64,000 bases of DNA from Pholiota molesta (lineage: Eukaryota > Basidiomycota > Agaricomycetes > Agaricales > Strophariaceae): contig JACGCK010000026.1 of NCBI GenBank assembly GCA_014925825.1, forward strand, positions 310,001 to 374,000, written 5' to 3'. Positions 24,808 to 36,936 of this stretch are shown in pieces. The notes below the pieces were generated by a model. The model saw only the letters and a program-made list of their open reading frames with translations, was not told the DNA's origin and searched no databases. Position 1 is the first letter of the stretch. Each line of letters starts with the position of its first letter. The position numbers and the translations under genes are program-made.

Positions 24808-27133
24808 ATGGCTACACAACGTCTGTCTCTCTGGAACGCGGAGGAGGATCTCGAGGAGGATGTCGACCTTACCATTGCCATGGAGAACTACGGCCAAAAT
24901 GTACAATATGAAGACTGTAAGTCGCCACGAACTACTGATGCACATACCCAGCCTCATCTGTCTCTCTGCGCCCACCAGCGCATCTGCACCAGCCCCAGAT
25001 CGATGAATCGACACTTATCGCGATGCAGCAGCATATGGCGCAGCAGGCGGCCTTCTCTCAGATCCCGGACGTCGTGAAAAGCGTGCGTTTTCAGCTGGAT
25101 ACTCCGAAAAGGCACTACGTATTCATCTATCTTGATCTTCCAGTTCATCGTTCACTTCCACCAAGCCGTACTGGAGAACAACCTCGCAGAGATTACTGTC
25201 GCATACGAGAGTGGGTGGAACAAGTACACGGAAAAGTTCTACGCCAAGACGGAGTGGCCAGAGGCAGAGCTGATTGCGCCGTTGGTCAATGACGGTACGC
25301 CTCTTGATGATTCACTGTGGTTTCTGGTCGTGTAATAGCTATCCTAGACCCCATCTTCCTGATCCTGTACCGCGAGCTTTACTACCGCCATGTCTATTCC
25401 CGCCTGCAACCCAACATCGATGACCGCTTCCACTCGTATGAGAACAGTTGCGAGCTGTTCAACTACCTCCTCAGTGCGCCTTTTTTTCTGAATCAAACCG
25501 TCTTCCTCCCTTACACATTCTACAGACTCTGATGGACCCGTTGAGCTCGAACTACCTGAACAATGGCTCTGGGACATCATCGATGAGTTCATCTACCAGT
25601 ACCAAGTCTTCTGCACTTGGCGGTCAAAAGTCACTACGAAGACACCTGATGAGCTGATGATGCTGGCTGAAGGTGGACCTGTACGTATCGCTTCTCTTCC
25701 TCTACAGAAGAAGATCACAACTGAATTGTGCAGGTCTGGAGCTCGTACAGTGTGCTGAACGTGTTGTACTCTCTCATGCAAAAGTCGAAGATCAACGAGT
25801 ATATCACTGCTCAACGGGAGGGCAAGTCCCCAGAGGAAATAGCGTGCGTCCTTTTAATTTCTCTGCGGTTCAGTTTATTAATTATCTCGCGTCATCAGTG
25901 AGATTGTTGGCGAATATGGACAACGTCCTCTTTACCGTATGCTTGGCTACTTCAGCATCATTGGTCTTCTGCGAGTCCACGTTCACCTTGGAGACTTCAC
26001 TCTCGGTCTCAAGGTCATGGAAAATGTCGAGCTCAACCAGAAGGTGCGCCTCATTCGTCTTTGACTTCCACCTATAGAACCTAAACTTTTTTGTAGTCGC
26101 CATTCACAAGAGTGACCGCGTGCCATGTCGCTACCTACTACTATGTTGGATTCTGCTACATCATGCTGCGCCGCTATCCCGACGCCATCCGTACCTTCGT
26201 CACTGTTCTCAACTTCATCATGCGCATGCGCCAATATCACACTCGCAGCTACCAGTACGACCAGATCAGCAAAACTGCAGACAGGATGTACGCCCTATTT
26301 GCTATGTGCCACGCGCTCTCGCCCAGCAGATTGGACGACAACATTGCCAACATTGCCAAAGAGCGCTACGGCGAGCAGTATGCCAAAATGGCTCGTGGCG
26401 GGTAAGTTTCTAATAGCCTGAGATAAAGTAACTGCGCTAATCATTCTTCACTTCAAACAGTCCGGATGCCCTGCCCGCCTACGAAGAGCTCTTCCTCTAC
26501 GCCTGCCCCAAATTCATTACCGCCAACCCCCCACCATACGACGACCCTGCGGCCATCGGCGCTTTAATCAGCGCTGCAGCTGAAGATGAGTCGCCTGCCA
26601 CTGCGCCAGGCTCCCAAGCCGAGCCCCAGCAGCGCCATCTGGAGCTGTTCCTCGCGGACGTCAGCGCGCAACTGCAGGTGCCGACGCTGCGCAGCTTCCT
26701 GAAGCTGTACACGAGCCTCGGGGCAAAGAAGCTCGCGAACTTCCTCGACGCGGACGAGGAGGAGCTCGTGCAGGAGATGATGGTGCTGAAGCAGGCGAGC
26801 CGCAGCATCAGCCGCGTTGCGGGCACGGAGGGCACGTCGTTGCTGGAAGGCCAGACGATCACGACCAGTGATCTGAACTTTGTCATTGATGAGAATATGG
26901 TGCATATTGCGGAGTCGACGATTGGGCGGCGGTATGCGGGGTGGTTTATCAAGAACACGGAGCGCACGCAGAAGATCCTCGATGATCTGAAGGGTATGCC
27001 GATCCCTGGGCCCGCCAAGTCTGCGTCGGGTCCTGTGGCGAACGCGCCTTCGACTGGGGACAGCGCGGCGCAACAAAATAAGCCGGCGAGGACGGGCGCT
27101 AAGGTTGCATGGGGAGCTGTAAAGGCGGCTTAG
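24808..27133 (+). CDS. EIF3L: Eukaryotic translation initiation factor 3 subunit L
   Basis: ATG at 24808 begins [20 protein letters not shown]. Then follow [117 protein letters not shown] and [12 protein letters not shown], all typical of eIF3L with its TPR-like and PCI regions. The C-terminal [20 protein letters not shown] and a long PCI tail close at 27133. Introns near 24917-24975, 25295-25340, 25465-25525, 25680-25730, 25845-25895, 26045-26095 and 26403-26460 have standard borders. The protein is part of the eIF3 complex bound to the 40S subunit. No frame breaks are seen. Confidence 0.95.
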
Positions 27134-27465
27134 AGTAGTGCTTTGTTTGTTTGGTGTTTTGTTTCATAGTTTTTTCTTGCGTATCGCAGTGCTGGCGTGA
27201 GTGGTGACAATATTGCGTATTGGGATAAGATGACAGTTTCTCTAACGTTTGGGACTTGTTCTATGGATACAATATCTAGAACACCTCGAAACTGAGTGCT
27301 GATAACTGCTGGTTATGATCATGAGTACCTGTAACCTGAGACGAGTCATGTGAAGCATTTGTGACGCGCGCGACTTTTGCAGCGCGGCACTTTTAGGCAA
27401 CTTTCCACTTCTATTAGTTCTAACACATCCTCCGCGGTGTCGTTAGTGCCCAGCACGTACACTAC
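27134..27465. promoter_or_regulatory. Intergenic region between eIF3L stop and the nucleotidyltransferase start
   Basis: Should hold the eIF3L 3' end and the promoter of the next gene, both on the plus strand. A T-rich 3' UTR-like part (27134-27180) is followed by mixed sequence. No repeat or reading frame stands out. Confidence 0.4.
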
Positions 27466-29693
27466 ATGAGCCTTCGCTGCGTGCATCGCGCGGCTCATAG
27501 TCTATCGACTCCAAACTTGCGTGCTACTCATACATCGCACGCGAAACTGCTTCATATGGCAAGCCAGGAAAAATCAAAACCATTTGGCGCGGATGAACGT
27601 CGTGAAGGATTTGGGGTCGGACGAGCCTCGGGGTCGGGATCCAGCAGTATGGAGCCGCGGAGTGGGGGCTCATCTAACTTGAAGGCTATGGAATCAGAAG
27701 ATGCTGCCCAGCGCGATGGAAGGAGTCCAAACCCTCGGAGGCCCACACAACGAGGTGGATACACACAAAGAGGCGGATACACACAAAGAGGCGGACATAC
27801 ACTACGAGGTGGATACGCACAACGAGGTGGATACACAGAACGAGGTGGATACACACAAAGAGGTGGATACACACAAAGAGGTGGATACACACAACAGGGT
27901 GGACACACACAACGCGGTGAATATACACAGCGCGATGAAAGTACTCCCGCAGGCCCGTCGCGAGGGAAATATACACAGCGCGAAGAATACACACAGCAAA
28001 GTACTCGAGAAACACACGCAGGCCCGTCGCGAGGGAGGCCGGCAAATTTTGGGAATCGGGAAGCCTCGGGGTATAGAGAGCAGCAGAAGACACAGACTTT
28101 TAATCATGACCGGGCGCAGGATACATGGTCGACGAAGGAGCCCAAGGTGCGTCCCTTTTCCACTGTTCTTCGCTGGACTAGCGTGTTTATGTGTGCTTAG
28201 ATTCGGGTGGATGCAACTGCAACGCGGGTGCTGCAGGCTCGGTATCACGTCAAGGGGAAAGTACAATCCGCTGTGAAGCGGATGTTTGGGAATCAGTATC
28301 GTGTAGAATACTTCGGGAGTACGCGGTCAGTGCTGAAGTCGTTTTCGAAACTAAATCATGATTTTCACGCTGTGTCACTCTCTTTAGGTACGGTGTATCC
28401 CATTCGCACAGCGATTTGGACCTGGTTGTCATCGTAAGGTCACTTTTGCGCGCGTGCTTGATTTCTTCTAATGATATTATTTTTGCCAGGATCCAGCATA
28501 CCCTCAGGGTTCTACTAAGAAATTTTTTTCGGAACGTTAGTCTTTCTCCTCGAACTGGAATAGGGACATGCTGAATTCATTGGGTCTTTCTAGCTATCTA
28601 CAAACCTCGGTTAGTGGTTGTCTTGACCCTTGCGATGGCAAATTTCTGAGACTTCCATAGAAAGCTAGCTACTGCCATGATGCGCTGTGGATTCGCCGAT
28701 GTTGAATTTCGAGCACATTCTACTGTTCCTATAGGTTTGTGCTTTTGTTCTGTATATTTTTCTGCCGGTGCTATAATTTATGGATACTTCTAGTCAAATT
28801 CAAGGATCGGACTACCGGATTGGAGTGCGATCTCAATGTCAACGGACGCTTGGGGATTGTCAACTCCGATATGATAAAGGAGTACTGTGATAATTCCAGT
28901 GTGCTTCGACCTCTGCTTTTCAGCATTAAGGAATGGGCAAAACCCCGCCAACTGAACTCGCCTAGTGGTGTGGGCGTACCTGCGTCGTTTAGCAGTTATG
29001 CGTTCGCTTTGATGACGATTACGTTCCTTCAGGTGAGTGGATATTTATCTTTTGTGTTGTCGGTGCAGATATTAAATCTGGTGGATTTGTGTAGAGCGAA
29101 GGGCTTCTCCCGAATTTGCAAGCGGATTTGCCGGCGCTTTCTCCTCAGGAAGCAGATAAGACGTTTGTGTGGTCGCTGAAACCTCGTCAAGGGTGGGATG
29201 TACGGTTTCGCAAACTGAGAGACTATACGCCACCGGTGGAACCTGATGTCGATACGCTGCTGCTCAAGTGGTTCCAGTAAGTTTGGTGATAGCAATTTTT
29301 TTCTGCTTTAGTTTATATCATCCGCAGGTTTTGGCTAAATTTCCCATTCGACGAGAAGTGTGCCAGCATCCGGCATGGCGCCTTCGTGGATCGAGGTTCT
29401 CCTCTGCTCTCAGAATTTACGGAGAAGAAAGTACGTGCTTTCTTCCCTTGGCATTTGCGAAGATCGGCGTTAACCCAATGATCTGCAGCCTCCCTCCCCG
29501 GTTTGCGTCGTTGACCCGTTCATTCGAAGCAAGGTAATCCCTTTCTGGTCTTCCATGTTGTGTCTGATGTCTCAACTTTGATTGGTTGCAGAATGTCACT
29601 GCGCAAGTGTCGAAGAAGGTATTGGAACGGTTCAAGGATGAATGCGAGAAAGCTGCAACCCGTATGCAGCCGCCGCCTGCCTCGGAGTCGTAG
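27466..29693 (+). CDS. Cid1-type non-canonical poly(A)/uridylyl transferase with N-terminal RGG repeats
   Basis: The first exon encodes a low-complexity head with about a dozen copies of a six-residue unit (TQRGGY and variants) at 27750-27930, followed by diverged copies. The catalytic part starts with ATRVLQARYHVKGKVQSAVK, then VEYFGSTRYGVSHSHSDLDL: the G-S nucleotide motif and the first two catalytic Asp residues. The third Asp is in GLECDLNVNGRLGIVNSDM. The PAP-associated region follows as RPLLFSIKEWAKPRQLNSPS, FDEKCASIRHGAF and VCVVDPFIRSK, ending CEKAATRMQPPPASES at 29693. Enzymes of this fold add A or U residues to RNA 3' ends. The RGG-like repeats suggest direct RNA binding or condensate formation; that is inference. 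Substrate and nuclear or cytoplasmic location are unknown. Confidence 0.85.
27750..27930 (+). repeat. 18-bp coding minisatellite (TQRGGY units)
   Basis: Tandem 18-bp units around ACACAAAGAGGCGGATAC run in frame inside the nucleotidyltransferase gene. Each encodes T-Q-R-G-G-Y, with Y sometimes H and Q sometimes L or E. Units near the 3' side are diverged (TQRGEY, TQRDES). The unit length is a multiple of three, so copy-number change keeps the frame. Confidence 0.9.
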
Positions 29694-30128
29694 TGTTCGC
29701 TGTGATTTGCATTGTAGCACGCAAGTCTGGCTGTGTCGTTTATATATATCATTATGGATATTTACGATTTGCGCGATAGTCGCACATGGACTGGTGGCCA
29801 CGGACAATATAGCCCTGAACGTGGTCCAATATAGCACACGACCGACAACTCAGCGCTCTTAGTTTGAGATCTTGGACGCCCGTCAACATGACAGTTCATC
29901 GTGAAGCATCCATCAAACTTTGATAGCGAGTGAGGGCTGTGTGCAGAGCATAGTATTGTGTTTCGAGTGTTGTTGTAGTTTATCGAAAGTGAATGTGCGA
30001 TGGGATAGATCCGAGGTGGATCGGAGACGCCGAGCCACTTTTGGATACAACGGTCTCACAATTCTCTTTCTTCGTCTTCCAAGTCGCTGGCGGCGCTCAA
30101 CCCCTTCCTTCCATACCACCACCACCCA
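29694..30128. promoter_or_regulatory. Upstream region of the YPK1-like kinase gene
   Basis: About 435 bp between two plus-strand genes. A pyrimidine-rich stretch (about 30055-30120) lies just before the ATG at 30129, as is common at fungal transcription starts. No reading frame or repeat is recognised. Confidence 0.4.
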
Positions 30129-32366
<2,238 letters not shown>

Positions 32367-32862
32367 CAAGTCCACCCACTTCGCTGCCATGTGCTCTCTG
32401 CCTACGTATCTTCCATTTTCACATGGGGTGATAGTATGTTGTACTCTTTTTTTCTCTCTCATTCGTGTTAAAAGCTTTGTGACTCGATCCAAGTATACCG
32501 ACCTTGTTCTTCGAGGGTCTTGTGGGCTCGTTGTATTTATTCGAATGTGTATGGACAATTCGTTGATATACTTATTTATGTACATCGTTTCGTGTACGAG
32601 GTGGTATCGGTTTTTAGTGGTACATGCACAATGGTATCTGTATCATGATTCATTGTAATGCCCGAGGCGGGGTATCCAGGTCGAACGACGCGGCGAAGTA
32701 GTACATACATACACTCGAAAGAGAAAGGTAATAAATGAGAAAATAAAAGACAGGAAGGCAAAAAGATGGGACGAAAGACTACCAGTAGCCTTCCCATAAC
32801 GACAAGGGCAACCGTGTGTGATCGAAGTAGAGATGTGCATGGGGAGCTAGACGGCAAGGGAC
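32367..32862. other. Convergent 3' regions of the kinase and the MARVEL-like gene
   Basis: Two genes end facing each other here. The sequence is T-rich on the left and contains AATAAA-like words (near 32730 on the plus strand). I see no gene between them; it is best read as 3' UTR and terminator sequence for both. Confidence 0.45.
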
Positions 32863-33822
32863 CTAGGTCAGCTTCTCGAAGTGTTGTAGGAACTCGCTGT
32901 CGCGGCCAACGAAGAACGTGGTGTCGCGATCCGACTGCTCGGGGCGGTAGCGCGACAGGGACATCTGGAAGATGTGTTTGTGGCCGCGGTAGTACTCGGC
33001 GATCGTGTAGCGGAGGGTGAAGAGCGCGATGCCTAGACCTAAGTGCGGTGTAGTGTGGTAATATCAGATGGGGTGGGCATTGAGCGAGGGGATGGGAGGA
33101 AGAGGGACTCGGCTGGGGACTTACAGAGCAAGAAGTTGATCCACACGAAGGATTTGAGGGCTTGCAGGGACTTGCACCAGAGACGCTCGTCTGCAAATTC
33201 TGCTGTCTTCCTTCAGAAATCAATGTCCCGTGTAAAGAGTGTGCGATGGGCTAACCGGTAGGAATGGAGTTGCATTGGAAGGGAATGGCGCTCCAGCGCT
33301 CCGTCGAGAAGGCATTGAAGGCTGTTACGCGAGTGGGTCAGCCAGTCTGTGCATGAACGAATGCATATGGGGACGCACCAAGCCAGAAGATACTCAAGAT
33401 CCCGTAGACCCCGATCTCTACCTGTGGTCTGCCGGTGTACGCGTTGTCGAGGGCCAGGTCGATTGCCAGACTGAAAAAGGATGGGCGTCAGAACCTCGGG
33501 CGTCGTCTGTCTGTAGAGGAAACGGAATGCGCACAGAAGCACGACGATGACCATGGAAATGATAGAAAGTGCGAAAGGGAAGAGGTCCGCGACATCTGGT
33601 ATTGGTGATTCAAGTCAGAGATGCGCAGAGAGTACGAAGAGAGGTGGAGACTGACAGAAGAAATCCTGGAACTGATTGACACTGGCCGAAAGAGCCAAGA
33701 CGATGATGTCAACAAGCAGAAATGCCACTGTCGCGCTGCAATCAGTCCCAAGCTGTGCACAACGAGCGCGCGAAATCCGTACCCTGGGCTGCAATCTTCT
33801 TCCTGCCTACGGGAGAAAACAT
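32863..33822 (-). CDS. MARVEL-like four-helix membrane protein
   Basis: Read right to left, the start MFSPVGRKKIAAQ (33820) is followed after an intron by ATVAFLLVDIIVLALSASVN. The next exon encodes LFPFALSIISMVIVVLLCAF. Then come LAIDLALDNAYTGRPQVEIG, YGILSIFWLA, AFNAFSTERWSAIPFQCNSI and LQALKSFVWINFLLC. The last exon gives LGIALFTLRYTIAEYYRGHK and a cytoplasmic tail ending SEFLQHFEKLT. Four hydrophobic spans with a loop holding FNAFST.RW and a Cys fit basidiomycete MARVEL-domain-like proteins, which act in membrane organisation and trafficking. The function is inferred from topology only. Exons are short and five introns are needed, all with usable borders. Confidence 0.72.
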
Positions 33823-33942
33823 ATTCTGAAAAGAGTGAAAGAGAAACAAAGGTAGCAAGTTTACTCTGAACGCGATTGCATCAGAAAAGGTAAGAGTAAC
33901 TATAGTAACCTTCTCAACCAACAAATTCAACAAAACGTAAAT

Positions 33943-34026
33943 GCATTAAGAGGGAATCGAACCCCCGGCGGGTCGAGCTTATCACTCGAATGGCAACGAC
34001 CCAGGTTACCACTACCCCATTAATGC
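33943..34026 (-). tRNA. tRNA-Gly(GCC): tRNA-Gly (anticodon GCC) with a 14-nt intron
   Basis: On the minus strand the acceptor stem GCATTAA pairs with TTAATGC at the other end over seven base pairs. The D arm contains GGGTAGTGGTAACCT, and the anticodon stem is GGTCG with CGACC. The loop reads TTGCCA, then a 14-nt insertion (TTCGAGTGATAAGC), then T: the intron sits one base after the anticodon, the canonical place. The T arm is GGGGGTTCGATTCCCTC. Without the intron the tRNA is 70 nt. The mobile-element island begins right beyond it. Confidence 0.93.
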
Positions 34027-35233
34027 TGTGCATGTCAATCAACTCTTTAGAAATCCGGCCGGATACCGGTGTTTGTGGGATAAAAAGAAAAAGAAAAGAA
34101 AAAGAAAAAAGAAAAAGAGAAGAGAAAGGGAGAAAAGAAGAGAGAATTTATTATATCTATTTTTTAATCCATGCTTGCTAGATATTTGTGTACAACATGT
34201 AGGAGGCCTCAGCAAGGCTCAACAAGCTGCCCGCTGAGAATTCGGTAGCCTGTTGAGTGACCAGATTGTGAGCTGACAGTCATTCCCACAGGAATACCCG
34301 CATAGATTTGAAGAATTATTCCAAATCAGGTTATTAGGACCCTTTTTCTTGAATTTTAAGCGGGATACCGGATTAGATAGCTTGAGCAATCAAGATATGA
34401 TGAGATTGATAAGATTCCTACCATGATGCGCTCACACAGGATTGATCTTGGGAGCATTGACAGCGCATGTTGAGCGCGCGCTAAATGATGCATGCACAGC
34501 CACAAAGTCAACTCCGTCATCCTTTTGCCTCGGCCATGAGTCCGAGCTCACATTAAATTGGTGTATATGATACTCGAAAAGAAAGTTCTTGATATCCTTA
34601 AACTCTGATTTTTTTTAGCGCCTGCGGCGAACACAGAAAGAGAAATGCTACAATGGTTGGCCCAGATCCAACTTAGATCATTAATTGTGCAAGGTCTAGG
34701 GCTCGTAAAAAGGGGAAAAAAATGTAGTATACTATAATCAAAGCCAAAAGTTCATTTAAACATCTGAATATGGCTTGCAGAGCAAGAGAACGTTGATATT
34801 TAGCACAACCTTCAGCAGTGGAATGAGTGAAATTTGGGTGGCTGTGCATTACATAATTTAAATTTGAAACTCAGAATTCGGTATCCGGTATTCCCCACAG
34901 CATAATTAACCGGCCCAAAATCCTGGCATAGGGTGAATTTCCACAATTCTATAATGTAGAATTACAACCACTAGCTTGGCCATATTGCACACAGTTTGAC
35001 TTTCTAAAATAAACTTTAAATATAGAAGGAAATTTTAAAAAATAGTTCTCACTGCTGGCCTATCCTAGCATGTCCAAAGCATGTCTCTTCACACCTTTGT
35101 TTGCAATTTCTTGTCACTTCCACTTCCACACTGCTTAGGGAGGCTGGAGTGTAAAGACCTCCTCCAAAGAATATTGTGGCAATATTCTAATACTGTAGTA
35201 TTTCGGTTGATTCGGCTGTCACAGGTCACAGGC
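34027..35233. other. AT-rich non-coding flank at the start of the mobile-element island
   Basis: No gene is seen. A polypurine tract of A and G runs from about 34081 to 34147. A small perfect hairpin (AGAATATTG, spacer TGG, CAATATTCT) lies at 35168-35188. Words like GGATACCGG recur near 34060, 34363 and 34885, and may be worn ends of an old element, but I could not pair them convincingly. Confidence 0.4.
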
Positions 35234-35241
35234 CTGTTGGC

Positions 35242-35809
35242 TAGGGCTGCGTAAAAAACCTCCCCACCCTTTTTACCGGTAATTTACTAACAAAAAATCT
35301 CGGCCCCTCCAGAAGGGGTGTAATTTACGGTAAATTACTGGTAAATTACCTCTTCACGTGATTTTTCACCCCCAAAACATGATTTACGGCTTCATTGGGT
35401 GGTGCCGGAATGCCGTGCTTATGTGAGTGGCGATCAAACCCTCGGATCATGCCGCCTGCTCCGGCACACGCTAATTTTGGATGTGCGGCGCTTGCGCGTG
35501 TGCGCTGGCAGGCGCTGGCACCTTTTTAGCGGGTGTGCACGCATGCGCTGGGGTTTCCTGGACCTGGGAATGAGATGGAAGAGCCTCTGCCATTACAATA
35601 TTTCTTATGAGGGTAGAACCTTGTAGGCACCACTGTAACAGACATATGAATTGAACTTATGATATCCCTGCTGTGCACTGTGGCACATGACTTATATCTG
35701 TGGTAAATTACCTACCAGATCCCAAGGCGGTAAATTACTGGTAAATTACTGGTAAATTACCAGTAAAAAACCTCGAGGTAAAGAACTTCAAGTTTTCTAC
35801 GCAGCCTTA
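35242..35809. mobile_element. hAT-like MITE with 8-bp target-site duplication
   Basis: The left end reads TAGGGCTGCGTAAAAAAC and the right end, read inward, TAAGGCTGCGTAGAAAAC, so the terminal inverted repeats match at 16 of 18 positions. Directly outside both ends is the same 8-bp sequence, CTGTTGGC (35234-35241 and 35810-35817). An 8-bp duplication with TA(G/A)GG ends is the signature of the hAT superfamily. Just inside the ends are clusters of GGTAATTTAC / GTAAATTAC words, like the subterminal transposase-binding repeats of hAT elements. The 568-bp length and lack of any long reading frame mark it as non-autonomous. Confidence 0.9.
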
Positions 35810-35817
35810 CTGTTGGC

Positions 35818-36264
35818 CTGGCTGCAATTTGGTTGATTGTCCCATGTCACAGCGACATTGGCCACTGCTGGAAAATAGTTCAAAAAACCCTGATTTTTCA
35901 ATTTTTCCCTTGTTCTATGAGGTCTAGCATACTGTAGATACATATATATACAATGTGAATGCAAATTACAGGTCGGAATCATTGCCGTGCATCCAGAATG
36001 TGTTTGTGCTGTAAAGACGGTTGGCTTTTTTGATTCGCTTCCCACACCCGAGTTCCTTATCACCACCATCAACATACTGTACTATTATGACCAAGTGTTC
36101 AGTCATATGTCATTTCGACATGTGAACTGAACACTTGGTTCATCTGTCATAGGTCATTTGGGCAGGTGAACAGTCTCCAAATTGAGACGAAATTTTTTAA
36201 TTATATCAAAATTTGCACTAAAGTACCAAATTAGACTAGTTTACAGCATGATCCGAGCCAAAGA
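35818..36264. other. Non-coding stretch with a strong hairpin at 36090-36139
   Basis: ACCAAGTGTTCAGT (36090) pairs with ACTGAACACTTGGT (ending 36139), and inside it CATATGTC faces GACATGTG around a five-base loop. A second, partial direct copy of the inner part follows at about 36145-36175. Otherwise AT-rich with no reading frame of note. Confidence 0.6.
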
Positions 36265-36603
36265 TCAATCATGCTCCCATGATTGAATGCCACCAAACGG
36301 AACAGGCACTTTCTTCATGCGACACCCACAACCTAGCTCTGGAATCACTACATTGAGCTCCCCAATCACTTCCAATTCTGCATCCGCATCCTCAGTGACT
36401 GAAACTTGTTCAAGATTGCCATTCTCAGTCACCAGAAAGCCATCAGAAACTGTAGATGAGCTGGATGCCAAATGCTGGGCAAGGATGTCAAGAGGTATGT
36501 CGCTGCTATCTTCAATCTCTTCCGTGAACATGGGCTCTTCCTCTGCTAATGGAATGACTTCAACTTTAGGAGGTTCATCCATTCCTGAATCCTGATAGTT
36601 CAC
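36265..36603 (-). CDS. Acidic open reading frame, probably the C-terminal remnant of a larger gene
   Basis: An open frame of about 112 codons reads DEPPKVEVIPLAEEEPMFTE, then DSSDIPLDILAQHLASSSST, LEQVSVTEDADAELEVIGEL and GGIQSWEHD before its stop at 36265. It has no ATG at the upstream end (nearest in-frame Met is internal), and the gypsy LTR begins only 40 bp further upstream, so a longer gene may have been cut by the retrotransposon. The composition (Asp/Glu/Ser-rich, no helices or signal) resembles acidic tails of basidiomycete transposase-like proteins, but I recognise no family. Confidence 0.3.
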   Translation of the reverse strand: MNYQDSGMDEPPKVEVIPLAEEEPMFTEEIEDSSDIPLDILAQHLASSSSTVSDGFLVTENGNLEQVSVTEDADAELEVIGELNVVIPELGCGCRMKKVPVPFGGIQSWEHD

Positions 36604-36643
36604 AATGCAAGGCAGGATTCATTTTTGGCAGTTCTCGAAGGAT

Positions 36644-36934
36644 TGTCACGGGTATGTCCCGTGACGTCTAATATTGCATCTTGTTTGGCATCACCCTTGG
36701 TGATGCCGCTATTTAAGTACTCGCATTTGTAATCATATGGTTAGATCTTTTGCTTGTACCACGTAGTCTACCAATTATATTGGTTCTGGCTTAGTTTGTA
36801 CGAACTTAAGAGCTACCCGTAAAGCGCCGCTTTACATTTTTTTAAGCCTTCCAAATACATTGGAAAGACCATATCCTTGAAAAGGATACTCAAGATCTAT
36901 TCTTGAACACACCCCGTGAAAATTTCACGTAACA
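36644..36934 (+). repeat. Probable 5' LTR of the gypsy element
   Basis: Begins TGTCACGGGTATGTCCCGTG, itself a small inverted repeat, and ends TTTCACGTAACA just before the gag ATG at 36937, so it has the TG...CA ends of LTRs. A TATA-like TATTTAAG sits near 36710. I could not confirm the limits because no second LTR is present in the window, and no standard tRNA primer site is obvious. Confidence 0.5.
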
Positions 36935-36936
36935 GA

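Noticed and set aside
34040..34900. A second MITE marked by GGATACCGG words
   Set aside because: The words near 34060, 34363 and 34885 do not form a clean inverted pair and no target duplication was found.
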